Position numbers and translations under genes: made by a program. From positions 124,001 through 188,000 of the forward strand of contig NZ_DJJS01000004.1 in NCBI RefSeq assembly GCF_002434265.1: DNA of 64,000 nt, in the 5' to 3' direction. How positions within the stretch are numbered: position 1 is the stretch's first letter; every line of letters starts with the position of its first letter. This DNA is from Pseudomonas sp. UBA6562. GTDB lineage: Bacteria; Pseudomonadota; Gammaproteobacteria; Pseudomonadales; Pseudomonadaceae. This document shows, in pieces, positions 44,921 through 53,299 of the stretch. The notes below the pieces were generated by a model, which was given only the letters and a program-made list of their open reading frames with translations, had not been told where the DNA came from and did no database searches.

Positions 44921-46201
44921 ATGAATGCATTGCCCGGCAGGCTGCTGCCTGCGTGTTTTATATCGCTCTGTTTTTCGACCAGTGCAATCAGTGCCGACAG
45001 TTGCGAGCGCGTGGTCGAGAAGTTACAGACCTGGTACAACAGCACACCCACCGGCTGCGGCAGCGACCCCGCCGTGGACTGTTCCGGTCTGCTGATGCGT
45101 GGCACGCACCGCGCGCCCAACGGCGAGTACGACGTCTGGAACCCCAGCCCCAATTCGCAACAATCGGGTGGCGTTTCCATGTCGTGGATGCGCAGTGACA
45201 AGATCGGTTATGAAGACCCCGGGTTGAAAGCCAATAACGGCATTCTCTTTACCCCACGCCAGTTCGTCGACGCGCCGCAAAAGAAACTCGACGTGTTCTG
45301 TGCCTATCCCATCGACGCCTGGACGGACTTTCGCAGCGAGCGGGGATGCGGGGATTATTCAGGCTCTCCCGAAGTGGAGAAAAGTTGCCAGGCCTTGGGC
45401 ATAAAAGACCTGGCGGGCTGGAAGCGGCAATACGATGCGCTTGGCGGCGCTGCCAATCGGCAGGCTCGGCACCAACGCCAGTGCGCTTTCAGCATGACGG
45501 GCGATTTTTCGCGCACGGCCCGCCGGGACGCGTTCGCCCAGTTCATCGAGGCGCGCCAGTCCATCGCCGACACCCAAGAAGGGCGCCAGGTGCAGACCGA
45601 ACTGCGAGTGGTGGCCTGGAAGCAGGGCGAGGACGTGCCTGTGGCGGCGTTTTTCTACAGCGATGCCCAAGGCAAGCGCGATGCCGTGAAGAACCAGTTC
45701 GACTACTACCAGCGCACGGGCAACTGGGTGCCGGTGGTGAACATGAAGTTCCCGGCCAATGCCACTCAGAAAGCCCGCTTCGCCTGTGAGGCGGGCGCGC
45801 AACACCGCGACCTCCCACGACCGGTCAAGACCAGCGCACAAGCGTGCAGGTCCTATATCGACAAAGCCGAGTGGATTCAGCGCGACGATCCGTTCCTGGG
45901 CAAGGGCATCTGGAGCCTCTCGGTCACTCCGACCGACTGTGGCCGCAAGATCAAAGACGACCAGACTGATGCCATGTACGCCGAGCTGGTGCGCAAGTAC
46001 GCCGACGATCCGCGCTGGAGTGGCGCAGGTTACGGCGGTGGCATGCGGCGGCAGTTGGTGTGCCACATGGCACTGGTCGACAAGGGGCGTCCGGTACGCG
46101 ACAAGGACGTGTTCAATCTGGAACCGGCACGGCCCGACGTGTCTCACCAAGCCTCCTTGCAGCAGGGCTGTAACCCTTACCCGGCGGCGCGCTATCCCTG
46201 A
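44921..46201 (+). CDS. Halovibrin HvnA-like secreted protein with a DUF2599-like domain
   Basis: A 426-residue exported protein. The signal peptide (about residues 1-25) ends SAISA. The N-terminal domain has CERVVEKLQTWYNSTPTGC, DCSGLLMRGTHRAP, WNPSPNSQQSGGVSMSWMRSD and NNGILFTPRQF, which resemble Pseudomonas proteins annotated halovibrin HvnA; Vibrio fischeri halovibrins are secreted NAD-glycohydrolases/ADP-ribosyltransferase-like. The last 115 residues (RSYIDKAEWIQRDD...GIWSLSVTPTDC...MRRQLVCHMA...FNLEPARPDV...QGCNP) look like one DUF2599 module. Many cysteines suggest disulfides. ATG follows GGAG. It is convergent with a paralogue. Enzyme activity is not shown by the sequence alone. Confidence 0.6.
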   Translation: MNALPGRLLPACFISLCFSTSAISADSCERVVEKLQTWYNSTPTGCGSDPAVDCSGLLMRGTHRAPNGEYDVWNPSPNSQQSGGVSMSWMRSDKIGYEDPGLKANNGILFTPRQFVDAPQKKLDVFCAYPIDAWTDFRSERGCGDYSGSPEVEKSCQALGIKDLAGWKRQYDALGGAANRQARHQRQCAFSMTGDFSRTARRDAFAQFIEARQSIADTQEGRQVQTELRVVAWKQGEDVPVAAFFYSDAQGKRDAVKNQFDYYQRTGNWVPVVNMKFPANATQKARFACEAGAQHRDLPRPVKTSAQACRSYIDKAEWIQRDDPFLGKGIWSLSVTPTDCGRKIKDDQTDAMYAELVRKYADDPRWSGAGYGGGMRRQLVCHMALVDKGRPVRDKDVFNLEPARPDVSHQASLQQGCNPYPAARYP

Positions 46202-46247
46202 GTGCGGACCCGGCGCTGCCTGCGCAGTGCCGGGCTGTCAGGTGCCG

Positions 46248-47906
46248 TCAGGTTGGGTTGCAGCCTTGCGCCTTGGCCTGGGCCGCCGTCACTGCAGGGC
46301 GGTAGGGCTCGAGGTTCCACTCCGCTTTGTTCCTGTAGTTGGCCTGCAGGCAGGCCAACTGGATGCGCATGCTGCCTGGTCCGCCTTCTTGCCATTCGCG
46401 GTCTTGCCCGCGCAGGCGCAGCAGTTCTTCGTACAGCGCTTCGCTGGCGGCGCTACGTCCTGCCTGGGTGGGCACCACCCGCAGCCCCCAGACCTGTTGC
46501 CCGCTAGCGTTGTCGGTGAATTGCGACCAATTGGAAGCGGCGATCAGCGCGGAGCTCTGCGTTGTGAAGGGATTGCAGCCGGCTTTCGAGGCTTGGGCGG
46601 CGTCGACGGTAGGGCGGAAGGGTTCCAGGTTCCATACCGTCTTGGCGGGGTAGTCACCGATCAGGCAGCTCAATTGCTGGCGCATGCTGCCAGGGCTGGT
46701 CTCGTTTTCTCGCCATTGCGGGTCGTTGCCGCGCAGGGCTTGCAGCTCGTCGTATAGCGCCTGCTGACCGCTCACTTGCGCAGCTTTGCCCGCCGCGCTG
46801 GGGATTACGGTGAGCGTCCACTCCTGCCGGCCCGTACCTGGGTCCAGACGCAAGGCCCAGTCGGCCGATTGGATATACCGGCGAGGGACTGCGCCTTCGC
46901 TGCCAAGCGCGATCACCTGATCTTCGTGCGCATAGCTGAAGCGCTCGCTGGCGGGCTTGGTGAAGTCCACGCGCACGATCGGCACGGCATAACCCTGGGC
47001 GTGCAGCTTACGCTGGAAATTGCGCGCCGGCTCCAGGCCTCCGGTAGCGGCGGGCGCCTTCACGTCGCCACGGGTGGGCGCCACATAGGTGCTGTTGACG
47101 TTCCACACGAAGGCCTCGATGTAGGGCAGGCGCCCGCTGCCATCGCCGTTTTCGCTGGCGTTGCGCAGCATCAGTTCGTTGCTCTGGTCGGGGCGGGCGA
47201 AGTAGTCGTTGCGCACGCCCGGATTCTGATGGACATCGACCATGGCATTCCAATCGGCAGGTTGCTCGGCGTTCCAAGAACATTGCGCGACCTGGATGCG
47301 GTTCATATCCGTGCGCACGTAACGAAAATTCTGACGCCATTGGTCCGCGGTGTCGATTGCCCGACTGTCGCAACTGCCCCAAGCGAGAGCCTGATTGCGG
47401 TTGGCCGGCACCGTAGCCGAACGGGCTTGATGATTTTCAGGTAGCGCCTGGTTGTACGTGCCACAACCGTGCCAACGCCGCTCGGGGCCTGTGAAACCGT
47501 CGAACGCGTAGATGCACATGAAGCCGGTTTCCATGACCGGCAGGTTCAAGGCATGGGCATCGCTGGGCGTGCGCAGGATGAAGCCAGCGGGGCGGACCAG
47601 TTTGTCGATGCTCAGGTCCTTGCGCAGCCAAGTGTAGGAGGTCGCTCCGGTTTTCTTGGCGAACTCGCTGTAGTCCCAGGGATTGAACGGCCCGTCGTCG
47701 ACCATGCGCAGGGTCACGCCGCTGCAGTAGTAATGGCCACGCGGCGCGCCGGTGTCCGGCTCGCGGCACTCGGTGACGGTGGCGTTGTAGTTGCGGTTGA
47801 TGCGCTCGACGGTGGCTTTAGGGTCGAGGTCGTTAGCGGTCGACTGGGCCAGCAATGGCATGGGCAATGCCGCCAACAGGGCAGCGCCAAGATAGTGGGT
47901 GCGCAT
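46248..47906 (-). CDS. Halovibrin HvnA-like secreted protein with two DUF2599-like modules
   Basis: A 552-residue exported paralogue of the gene ending at 46201. The signal peptide (residues 1-20) ends PLLAQ. The N-terminal domain (about 30-330) shares the ERINRNYNATVTECREPD, YCSGVTLRMV, FNPWDYSEFAKKTGATSYTWLRKD and GFILRTP pattern. Two tandem modules follow at about 343-446 and 453-551, each with W.L.V.P...G, a helical ALY(D/E)EL.LRG segment, GSMR.QL.CL, WNLEP.RP.V and GCNP. The other gene has one such module, so duplication happened here. A variant of the shared 18-bp palindrome lies 55 bases before the start. Confidence 0.6.
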   Translation of the reverse strand: MRTHYLGAALLAALPMPLLAQSTANDLDPKATVERINRNYNATVTECREPDTGAPRGHYYCSGVTLRMVDDGPFNPWDYSEFAKKTGATSYTWLRKDLSIDKLVRPAGFILRTPSDAHALNLPVMETGFMCIYAFDGFTGPERRWHGCGTYNQALPENHQARSATVPANRNQALAWGSCDSRAIDTADQWRQNFRYVRTDMNRIQVAQCSWNAEQPADWNAMVDVHQNPGVRNDYFARPDQSNELMLRNASENGDGSGRLPYIEAFVWNVNSTYVAPTRGDVKAPAATGGLEPARNFQRKLHAQGYAVPIVRVDFTKPASERFSYAHEDQVIALGSEGAVPRRYIQSADWALRLDPGTGRQEWTLTVIPSAAGKAAQVSGQQALYDELQALRGNDPQWRENETSPGSMRQQLSCLIGDYPAKTVWNLEPFRPTVDAAQASKAGCNPFTTQSSALIAASNWSQFTDNASGQQVWGLRVVPTQAGRSAASEALYEELLRLRGQDREWQEGGPGSMRIQLACLQANYRNKAEWNLEPYRPAVTAAQAKAQGCNPT

Positions 47907-47960
47907 GGTGAACCTCCTATGGGGGAGGAATCACCATGGAAGTGGCCGGTAATGGCGTCT

Positions 47961-47978
47961 ACTGGCAGAAATGTCAGC
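47961..47978. promoter_or_regulatory. 18-bp palindromic operator, halovibrin-like gene 2
   Basis: ACTGGCAGAAATGTCAGC differs at only four positions from ACTGACAAAAATATCAGT found before the RHS gene, all four being transitions, and the dyad is kept. It lies 55 bases before the minus-strand ATG at 47906. Confidence 0.6.
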
Positions 47979-48023
47979 CGCCACTGCGCCTATGGCTCGT
48001 GGAAAGTGGCCGTGAACGGCTTG

Positions 48024-48056
48024 CATAAAAAAACCGCATCCTGGGATGCGGTCTTT
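48024..48056 (-). terminator. Rho-independent terminator of leuA
   Basis: A perfect 8-bp stem (ACCGCATC and GATGCGGT, loop of four) read on the minus strand ends in a run of T residues (TTTTTTTATG). It begins about 27 bases after the leuA stop. The other flank has a shorter T-run (TCTTTTG), so it may also stop readthrough in the plus direction. Confidence 0.9.
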
Positions 48057-48078
48057 TGAAGGCGGTGTCGTAAAGCTA

Positions 48079-49752
48079 TCAGGCCGCCTTGACCTGCTGC
48101 TGGCTCAACGAACGATTGAGCGCGCTGAACAGCGCCTTGAAGCTGGCGGTGGTGATGTTTTCATCGATGCCCACACCGTGCACCGGACGCCCGCCCGCCA
48201 CGCGCAGTTCGATGTAGGCGGCGGCCTTGGCGTTGGTGCCCGCGCCGATGGCGTGCTCGTTGTAGTCCATGATCTCGACCGTCATCGGCAGGCCGGCGAC
48301 CAGGGCTTCCAGGGCGCCATTACCCTTGCCGGACCACTTCAGAGTGGTTTCGCCTTCGCCGGCGACGTCCACTTCCACGGCGCTGTGGCCATTCTCTTCG
48401 CGCAGACGGTGGCTGACCAGTGCGTAAGGCGTGTTGGCTTGCAGGTATTCCTTCTGCAGCAAGCTGTAGATCTGCTTGCCGGTCATCTCCAGGCCCAAAC
48501 GGTCGGTTTCGCCCTGCACCACTTGGCTGAATTCGATCTGCATGCGGCGCGGCAGGCTGATGCCGTATTCCTGCTCGAGCAGATAAGTGATGCCGCCTTT
48601 GCCCGACTGGCTGTTGACGCGGATCACCGCCTCGTAGCTGCGGCCAATGTCGGCTGGGTCGATCGGCAGGTACGGCACTTCCCACAACTCGCCGTCCTGC
48701 TGCTTGCTCATGCCTTTACGGATGGCGTCCTGGTGCGAGCCGGAGAAGGCGGTGTGGACCAGATCACCGACATAGGGATGGCGCGGGTGCACCGGCAACT
48801 GGTTGCACTCCTCGACCACCTTGCGCACGCCGTCGATGTCGGAGAAGTCCAGTTGCGGGTCGATGCCCTGGGTGTAGAGGTTCAGGGCCAGGGTCACCAG
48901 GTCGACGTTGCCGGTGCGCTCGCCATTGCCGAACAAGCATCCCTCGGCGCGGTCGGCGCCGGCCATCAGGCCCAACTCGGTGGCGGCGATGCCGGTGCCG
49001 CGGTCGTTGTGGGTGTGCAGGCTGATGATCACGCTGTCGCGGCGATTGATGTGGCGGCAGAACCACTCGATCTGGTCGGCGTAGACGTTGGGCGTGGCCA
49101 CTTCGACAGTGGCGGGCAGGTTGAGGATGATCTTGTGCTCGGGGGTCGGGTTCCACACTTCGATCACCGCGTCACAGACTTCCTTGGCGAAGTCGAGCTC
49201 GGTGGCGCTGAAGGTTTCCGGCGAGTACTGGAACGTCCACTCGGTGTCCGGCTGCTGGGCGGCGTACTTGACGAACAGCTTGGCGGCGTCGATGGCGATC
49301 TTCTTCACGCCGTCCTTGTCGGTGTTGAAGACGATGCGGCGGAAGGACGGGCAGGTGGCGTTGTACAGGTGGACGATGGCCTTCTTGGCCCCGCGCAGCG
49401 ACTCGAAAGTGCGTGCGATGAGGTCTTCGCGGCCCTGGGTGAGCACCTGGATGGTGGTGTCGTCGGGAATGTGGCCGTCTTCGATCAGGGTGCGCACGAA
49501 GTCGAAATCGGTCTGCGAGGCGGCGGGGAAGGAGGCTTCGATTTCCTTGACGCCCACTTGCACCAGGGTCTTCCAGAACCGCAGTTTTTTCTCGGCGTCC
49601 ATCGGCTCGATCAGCGACTGGTTACCGTCGCGCAGGTCGGAGCTGCACCAGATCGGCGCCGCCGTGATGGCCTTGGAGGGCCAGGTGCGGTCGGGCAGAT
49701 CGATGGTGGGAAACGCGCGGTACTTGTGCGACGGGTCTTTGAGCATGGTCAT
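48079..49752 (-). CDS. leuA: 2-isopropylmalate synthase
   Basis: First step of leucine synthesis: acetyl-CoA plus 2-ketoisovalerate to 2-isopropylmalate. The 557-residue enzyme has the substrate motif SDLRDGNQSL, metal-binding HTHNDRGTG, and a C-terminal LeuA dimer domain for leucine feedback (about residues 420-557). ATG at 49752 follows AAGGA; an ATG at 49746 is two codons later. A leucine-rich leader peptide is encoded 74 bases upstream. Confidence 0.97.
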   Translation of the reverse strand: MTMLKDPSHKYRAFPTIDLPDRTWPSKAITAAPIWCSSDLRDGNQSLIEPMDAEKKLRFWKTLVQVGVKEIEASFPAASQTDFDFVRTLIEDGHIPDDTTIQVLTQGREDLIARTFESLRGAKKAIVHLYNATCPSFRRIVFNTDKDGVKKIAIDAAKLFVKYAAQQPDTEWTFQYSPETFSATELDFAKEVCDAVIEVWNPTPEHKIILNLPATVEVATPNVYADQIEWFCRHINRRDSVIISLHTHNDRGTGIAATELGLMAGADRAEGCLFGNGERTGNVDLVTLALNLYTQGIDPQLDFSDIDGVRKVVEECNQLPVHPRHPYVGDLVHTAFSGSHQDAIRKGMSKQQDGELWEVPYLPIDPADIGRSYEAVIRVNSQSGKGGITYLLEQEYGISLPRRMQIEFSQVVQGETDRLGLEMTGKQIYSLLQKEYLQANTPYALVSHRLREENGHSAVEVDVAGEGETTLKWSGKGNGALEALVAGLPMTVEIMDYNEHAIGAGTNAKAAAYIELRVAGGRPVHGVGIDENITTASFKALFSALNRSLSQQQVKAA

Positions 49753-49826
49753 CGAAGCAATCCTTGAATGTGCGGCCTGATCGGGCCTGCCGGCAGTAAA
49801 CGAGGTAAACGGGCGAGGCGACGCGA

Positions 49827-49904
49827 TTACCTGGATAGTCGTGCGCTGACCAGGCAAAGGCTGCGGTGTTGGCGAAGCAGAAGGAGGGTGTGAGCGGTTT
49901 TCAT
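49827..49904 (-). CDS. leuL: Leucine-rich leader peptide of leuA (attenuation)
   Basis: A 25-codon frame starting ATG AAA ACC and ending TAA encodes seven leucines, including four in a row at codons 7-10 (MKTAHTLLLLRQ...). Such peptides sense charged leucyl-tRNA and regulate the downstream leu gene by attenuation. Between it and leuA the sequence GGCC-CGATCA-GGCC could form part of the alternative hairpins, although no U-tract is visible. Confidence 0.75.
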   Translation of the reverse strand: MKTAHTLLLLRQHRSLCLVSARLSR

Positions 49905-50207
49905 GGCTTGAACCCTAACCAGTGCGGTGAGGGTTGGCAAGCGTTACGAAAAAAATGGAATAAATGCTTGATAGGTGTTTTCAGGCGAGATTCGATAGCC
50001 GTTTTTATACTCATATCCGTCTTTTATTGCGCAACCTCTTTCCATCACGCAACCATCTGTAGGAGCGACTTTAGTCGCGATGGGCCGCAACGCGGCCCCA
50101 ATCCAGTCAACACACCGCGCCCGCTGAACAGGCCCTGCAACCATCGCCCAGACTTTCCATCCATCGCTATCAGACTTGAGCCTGACGGCCGTCCCTCGCC
50201 CACGCAA
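49905..50207. promoter_or_regulatory. leuA upstream region with a repeat element
   Basis: 303 bases between the leader peptide and the M23 peptidase gene. It should hold the leuA promoter and the end of the peptidase operon. The only recognised item is the extragenic palindrome at 50058-50099. Confidence 0.45.
50058..50099. repeat. Pseudomonas REP-like extragenic palindrome
   Basis: The stretch TGTAGGAGCGACTTTAGTCG followed by CGATGGGCCGCAACGCGGCC is a common dispersed repeat between genes in fluorescent pseudomonads. It has two nested hairpins (GCGACTTTAGTCGC and GGGCCGCAACGCGGCCC). Only one copy was seen in this window. Confidence 0.75.
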
Positions 50208-51035
50208 TCAAGGCTGAAACGCCCCAATGAAAATCGCCGGGTCCACCCGCGCATCGTTCAGGCTGACGTTCCAATGCATATGCGGCCCCGTCGCCCGCCC
50301 CGTCGACCCCACACGCCCGACCACCTCGCCACGGCGCAGGTCCTGCCCCGGCTTCACGTCGATCTTCGACATGTGGCAGAACATGCTGATGAAGCCCTGG
50401 CCATGGTCGACGAACACCGTGCGGCCATTGAAGAAGTAGTCGCCGATCAGGATTACCTTGCCGTTGGCCGGCGTCTTGATCGGCGTGCCGGCCGGCACCG
50501 CGAAGTCCAGGCCGGCATGGGGGTTGCGCTCTTCGCCGTTGAAGAAGCGGCGCACGCCGAACTTGCTCGACAGCGGGCCGTTGACCGGTTTGTCGAGCAC
50601 CAGGTTGCTCGGCAGGTTCGGGCTGAAGCTGCGGTAGGCCTTGATCTGCTCGGCCAGTTCGCGGTCGATGCGCTTGAGGTCGGCCGGGTTGGGGTTGACC
50701 TGGCGGGTGTTCTTCAAGGTGATGCGTTGCTCGGGGTATTTCTTGCTGCCGACGGTAAAGGGCACGCTGCGCTTGCCCTCGGTCAGCGTCGCGGTGCCGG
50801 GCTTTTGCGTCAGCGGCAGGCCGACGATGGCCAGCCAGTTGTCCTGTTCCTTGACCACCAGCACCGGCTTGCCGTCGAAGCGTGCGCTGGGCGCCTGTGC
50901 GCTCGGCCCCAGGTCGACCACTGCGACGCCGCCGGGCACGGGCTTGTCGAGCGTGCGGGTGATGTAGCTGGCCTGGGCAAGGGGGGCGAGCAAGGCCAGG
51001 CACAGGGCGAGCAGCGGGGCGAGCGAGCGGGGCAT
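50208..51035 (-). CDS. M23-family peptidase (LytM/lysostaphin-like)
   Basis: A 275-residue exported protein (signal peptide 1-22, ending AQAS) that probably cuts peptidoglycan cross-links. The M23 zinc motifs are intact: NPHAGLDFA (H-x3-D) and GPHMHWNV (H-x-H). An N-terminal Ig-like domain precedes the peptidase. Four bases separate its start from the xseA stop, so they are co-transcribed. Confidence 0.92.
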   Translation of the reverse strand: MPRSLAPLLALCLALLAPLAQASYITRTLDKPVPGGVAVVDLGPSAQAPSARFDGKPVLVVKEQDNWLAIVGLPLTQKPGTATLTEGKRSVPFTVGSKKYPEQRITLKNTRQVNPNPADLKRIDRELAEQIKAYRSFSPNLPSNLVLDKPVNGPLSSKFGVRRFFNGEERNPHAGLDFAVPAGTPIKTPANGKVILIGDYFFNGRTVFVDHGQGFISMFCHMSKIDVKPGQDLRRGEVVGRVGSTGRATGPHMHWNVSLNDARVDPAIFIGAFQP

Positions 51036-51038
51036 GTG

Positions 51039-52418
51039 TCAGTCCAATAGCGAGAGGGTGACCGGGGTCTGGTGGTTGTCTTCGACGCGCACTTTCAGCT
51101 CGCCTTCGTTGAGGCGGGCGGTGAGGCGCTGACCGTTGTGGGTCTGCGCGGCGCTGCGTACCGCATGGCCTTGGTCGTCGAGCAGGATGCTGTAGCCGCG
51201 CGCCAGGGTCGCCAATGGGCTGACCAGTTGCAAGGTCTGCACCTGAACCTGGAAGCGTTGGCGGCGGTCCTTGAGCACGTCGCGCATGGCCTTCGGCAAG
51301 CGTTCGGCCAGGCTGTGCAAGCGTTGTTCGAGCAGCTTGAGGGCGCGGCCCGGGTGCTGGGCGGTCAGGCGCATGTCGAGCCGGCCCAACCGCTGTTGGC
51401 GCTGGTTCATGCCCAGCACGAAGGCGCGGCGCAGGCGCATGTCCAGATCGTCGAGGCGCTGCGCCTGCTGGCGCAGTCGGTCGCCGGGGTGGCGCAGGCG
51501 ACGGCTCTGGCTTTCGACGCGCAGGCGGTCGTGCGCCAGGCGGTTGCGCATGCGCATCAGCAGGCGCCGGTGCAGGCTCTCGACGCGCTGCTGCAGGCCG
51601 CTGCTGTCCGGCGCCAGCAGCTCGGCGGCGGCAGACGGCGTGGGCGCGCGCACATCGGCGACAAAGTCGCTGATCGACACGTCGGTTTCATGGCCCACGG
51701 CACTGACGATGGGTGTCACGCAGGCGGCGACGGCGCGCGCCACGGCCTCTTCGTTGAAGCACCAGAGGTCTTCCAGCGAGCCGCCGCCACGGGCCAGGAT
51801 CAGCGCGTCGAAGCCCTGGCGATCGGCCAGCTGCAAGGCGCGGACGATCTGCATGATCGCTTCGCGGCCCTGTACGGGCGTGGGGATCAGGTTCAGCTCG
51901 ACCTGCGGCGCGCGCCGACCGAACACGCTGATGATGTCGCGGATCACCGCGCCGGTCGGCGAGGTGACGATGCCGATGCGCTGCGGGTGCTGCGGCAGCG
52001 GGCGCTTGCGCTCGGCGCTGAACAGGCCTTCGCCGTCGAGCTTTTCCTTCAAGGCTTCGAAGGCCAGGCGCAAGGCACCATCGCCTGCGGCTTCGACGGT
52101 GTCGAGGATCAGCTGGTAGTCGCCACGCCCTTCGAACAGCGACACCCGCCCGCGCACACGCACCGCCAGCCCGTCACGCAGGGCCTGGCGCACCCGCGTG
52201 GCGTTCTGCCGGAACAGCGCGCAGCGTATTTGTGCGCCGCTGTCCTTGAGGGTGAAGTACAGGTGCCCGGACGCCGGGCGGGCCAGGTTGGAGATTTCGC
52301 CTTCCACCCACACGCTGCGGAAAACGTCTTCCAGCAGCACGCGGGCGCGGCCGTTGAGTTGGCTGACGGTGAGGACTTCGCGATCCAGGCCGAGCCGTTC
52401 GAAAGGGTCTTTGATCAT
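51039..52418 (-). CDS. xseA: Exodeoxyribonuclease VII large subunit
   Basis: Single-strand DNA exonuclease subunit, 459 residues. N-terminal OB domain (FRSVWVEGEISNLARPASGHLYFTLKD), catalytic region with PTGAVIRDI, RGGGSLEDLWCFNEE and GHETDVSISDFVADVRAPTPSAAAEL, then coiled-coil and a C-terminal segment. xseB is not adjacent, as usual. Confidence 0.97.
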   Translation of the reverse strand: MIKDPFERLGLDREVLTVSQLNGRARVLLEDVFRSVWVEGEISNLARPASGHLYFTLKDSGAQIRCALFRQNATRVRQALRDGLAVRVRGRVSLFEGRGDYQLILDTVEAAGDGALRLAFEALKEKLDGEGLFSAERKRPLPQHPQRIGIVTSPTGAVIRDIISVFGRRAPQVELNLIPTPVQGREAIMQIVRALQLADRQGFDALILARGGGSLEDLWCFNEEAVARAVAACVTPIVSAVGHETDVSISDFVADVRAPTPSAAAELLAPDSSGLQQRVESLHRRLLMRMRNRLAHDRLRVESQSRRLRHPGDRLRQQAQRLDDLDMRLRRAFVLGMNQRQQRLGRLDMRLTAQHPGRALKLLEQRLHSLAERLPKAMRDVLKDRRQRFQVQVQTLQLVSPLATLARGYSILLDDQGHAVRSAAQTHNGQRLTARLNEGELKVRVEDNHQTPVTLSLLD

Positions 52419-52567
52419 GGGGCCACACTATAGAGGAAGCGGGCGCGCCCTGTCGTGGGCCGCGACGCTGGCAGGAACGGCCAGTGGCAGGGGCGGGCAG
52501 GGCTGGCTATCTGCACCGTGGCGCAGGGGGTAGAATGGCCCGCCTCCACGCAGTCCGCAGGCCGTCC

Positions 52568-53116
52568 ATGAATTCCCAGCGCATCATCGTCCCGAAAATG
52601 TCCAGCGTCATCGCCCACGAGGCGCGTTCCCGAGCGATCCTGCGCTGGCTGGTGCGCGAGCGGGTGGTCGAGGCGGCGCTCAGCACCTGTGGCAGCACCG
52701 GCAACCGCATGGGCCATGCCCTGGCCGAGGGCGCGCGCAAGATCGCCCTGCATCCGGAGCGGGTGCCGCTCGGTGAGCCGTTCAATGGCATGGAAGTGGT
52801 GTTGAAACGCTGCATCTACACACCGACCGACGGCTTTCTCGAAGAGGCCGGCTGCCCCGGGTGCCGGCGGGAAGTCGGCGAGCCGCTGTTCGACAGCCTG
52901 GAAGAGTGGATGCCGGGGCTGACCGACAACTTCACCTGCCCGCTGTGCGGACACGAAGACGACATCAACGGCTTTCTGTTCCTGCAGCCTTGCGCCTTCT
53001 CCAACCTCGGCTTCATCTTCAACAACTGGGGCGAGGCGGGCTTCACACCGGCATTCATCGAGCAATTCGCCGATTGGCTGGATCAGCCGGTCGCGGTGGT
53101 GGCCGTGCAGCGCTGA
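52568..53116 (+). CDS. Conserved zinc-ribbon protein of unknown function
   Basis: A 182-residue protein with two Cys pairs, CPGC at about residue 97 and CPLCGHEDD at about 125, suggesting a zinc ribbon. Homologues in Pseudomonas are sometimes labelled 'sugar ABC transporter ATPase', but no Walker motif is present and that label is not supported. ATG at 52568 is used. It diverges from xseA and precedes guaB. Confidence 0.65.
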   Translation: MNSQRIIVPKMSSVIAHEARSRAILRWLVRERVVEAALSTCGSTGNRMGHALAEGARKIALHPERVPLGEPFNGMEVVLKRCIYTPTDGFLEEAGCPGCRREVGEPLFDSLEEWMPGLTDNFTCPLCGHEDDINGFLFLQPCAFSNLGFIFNNWGEAGFTPAFIEQFADWLDQPVAVVAVQR

Positions 53117-53299
53117 GGGTCGTTACGCGCCGTGTGCCCATCGACGGCGGCCTTGGCGCAGCTAACCGAATGCCGAACGAGCGGCGCGTGACGCATCAAA
53201 GCGTGCCGCTCGACGCTTACCCGCAGCTCGCCGTTGAGCTGGCGCCCCAGCAGGCGTATGATGGCGCGCTTCCATTTTTCCCGCCCGGGAGCCCCCGCG

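Noticed and set aside
52568..53116. Annotation of the zinc-ribbon protein as a sugar transporter ATPase
   Set aside because: No Walker A, signature or Walker B motif; only paired cysteines typical of a zinc ribbon.
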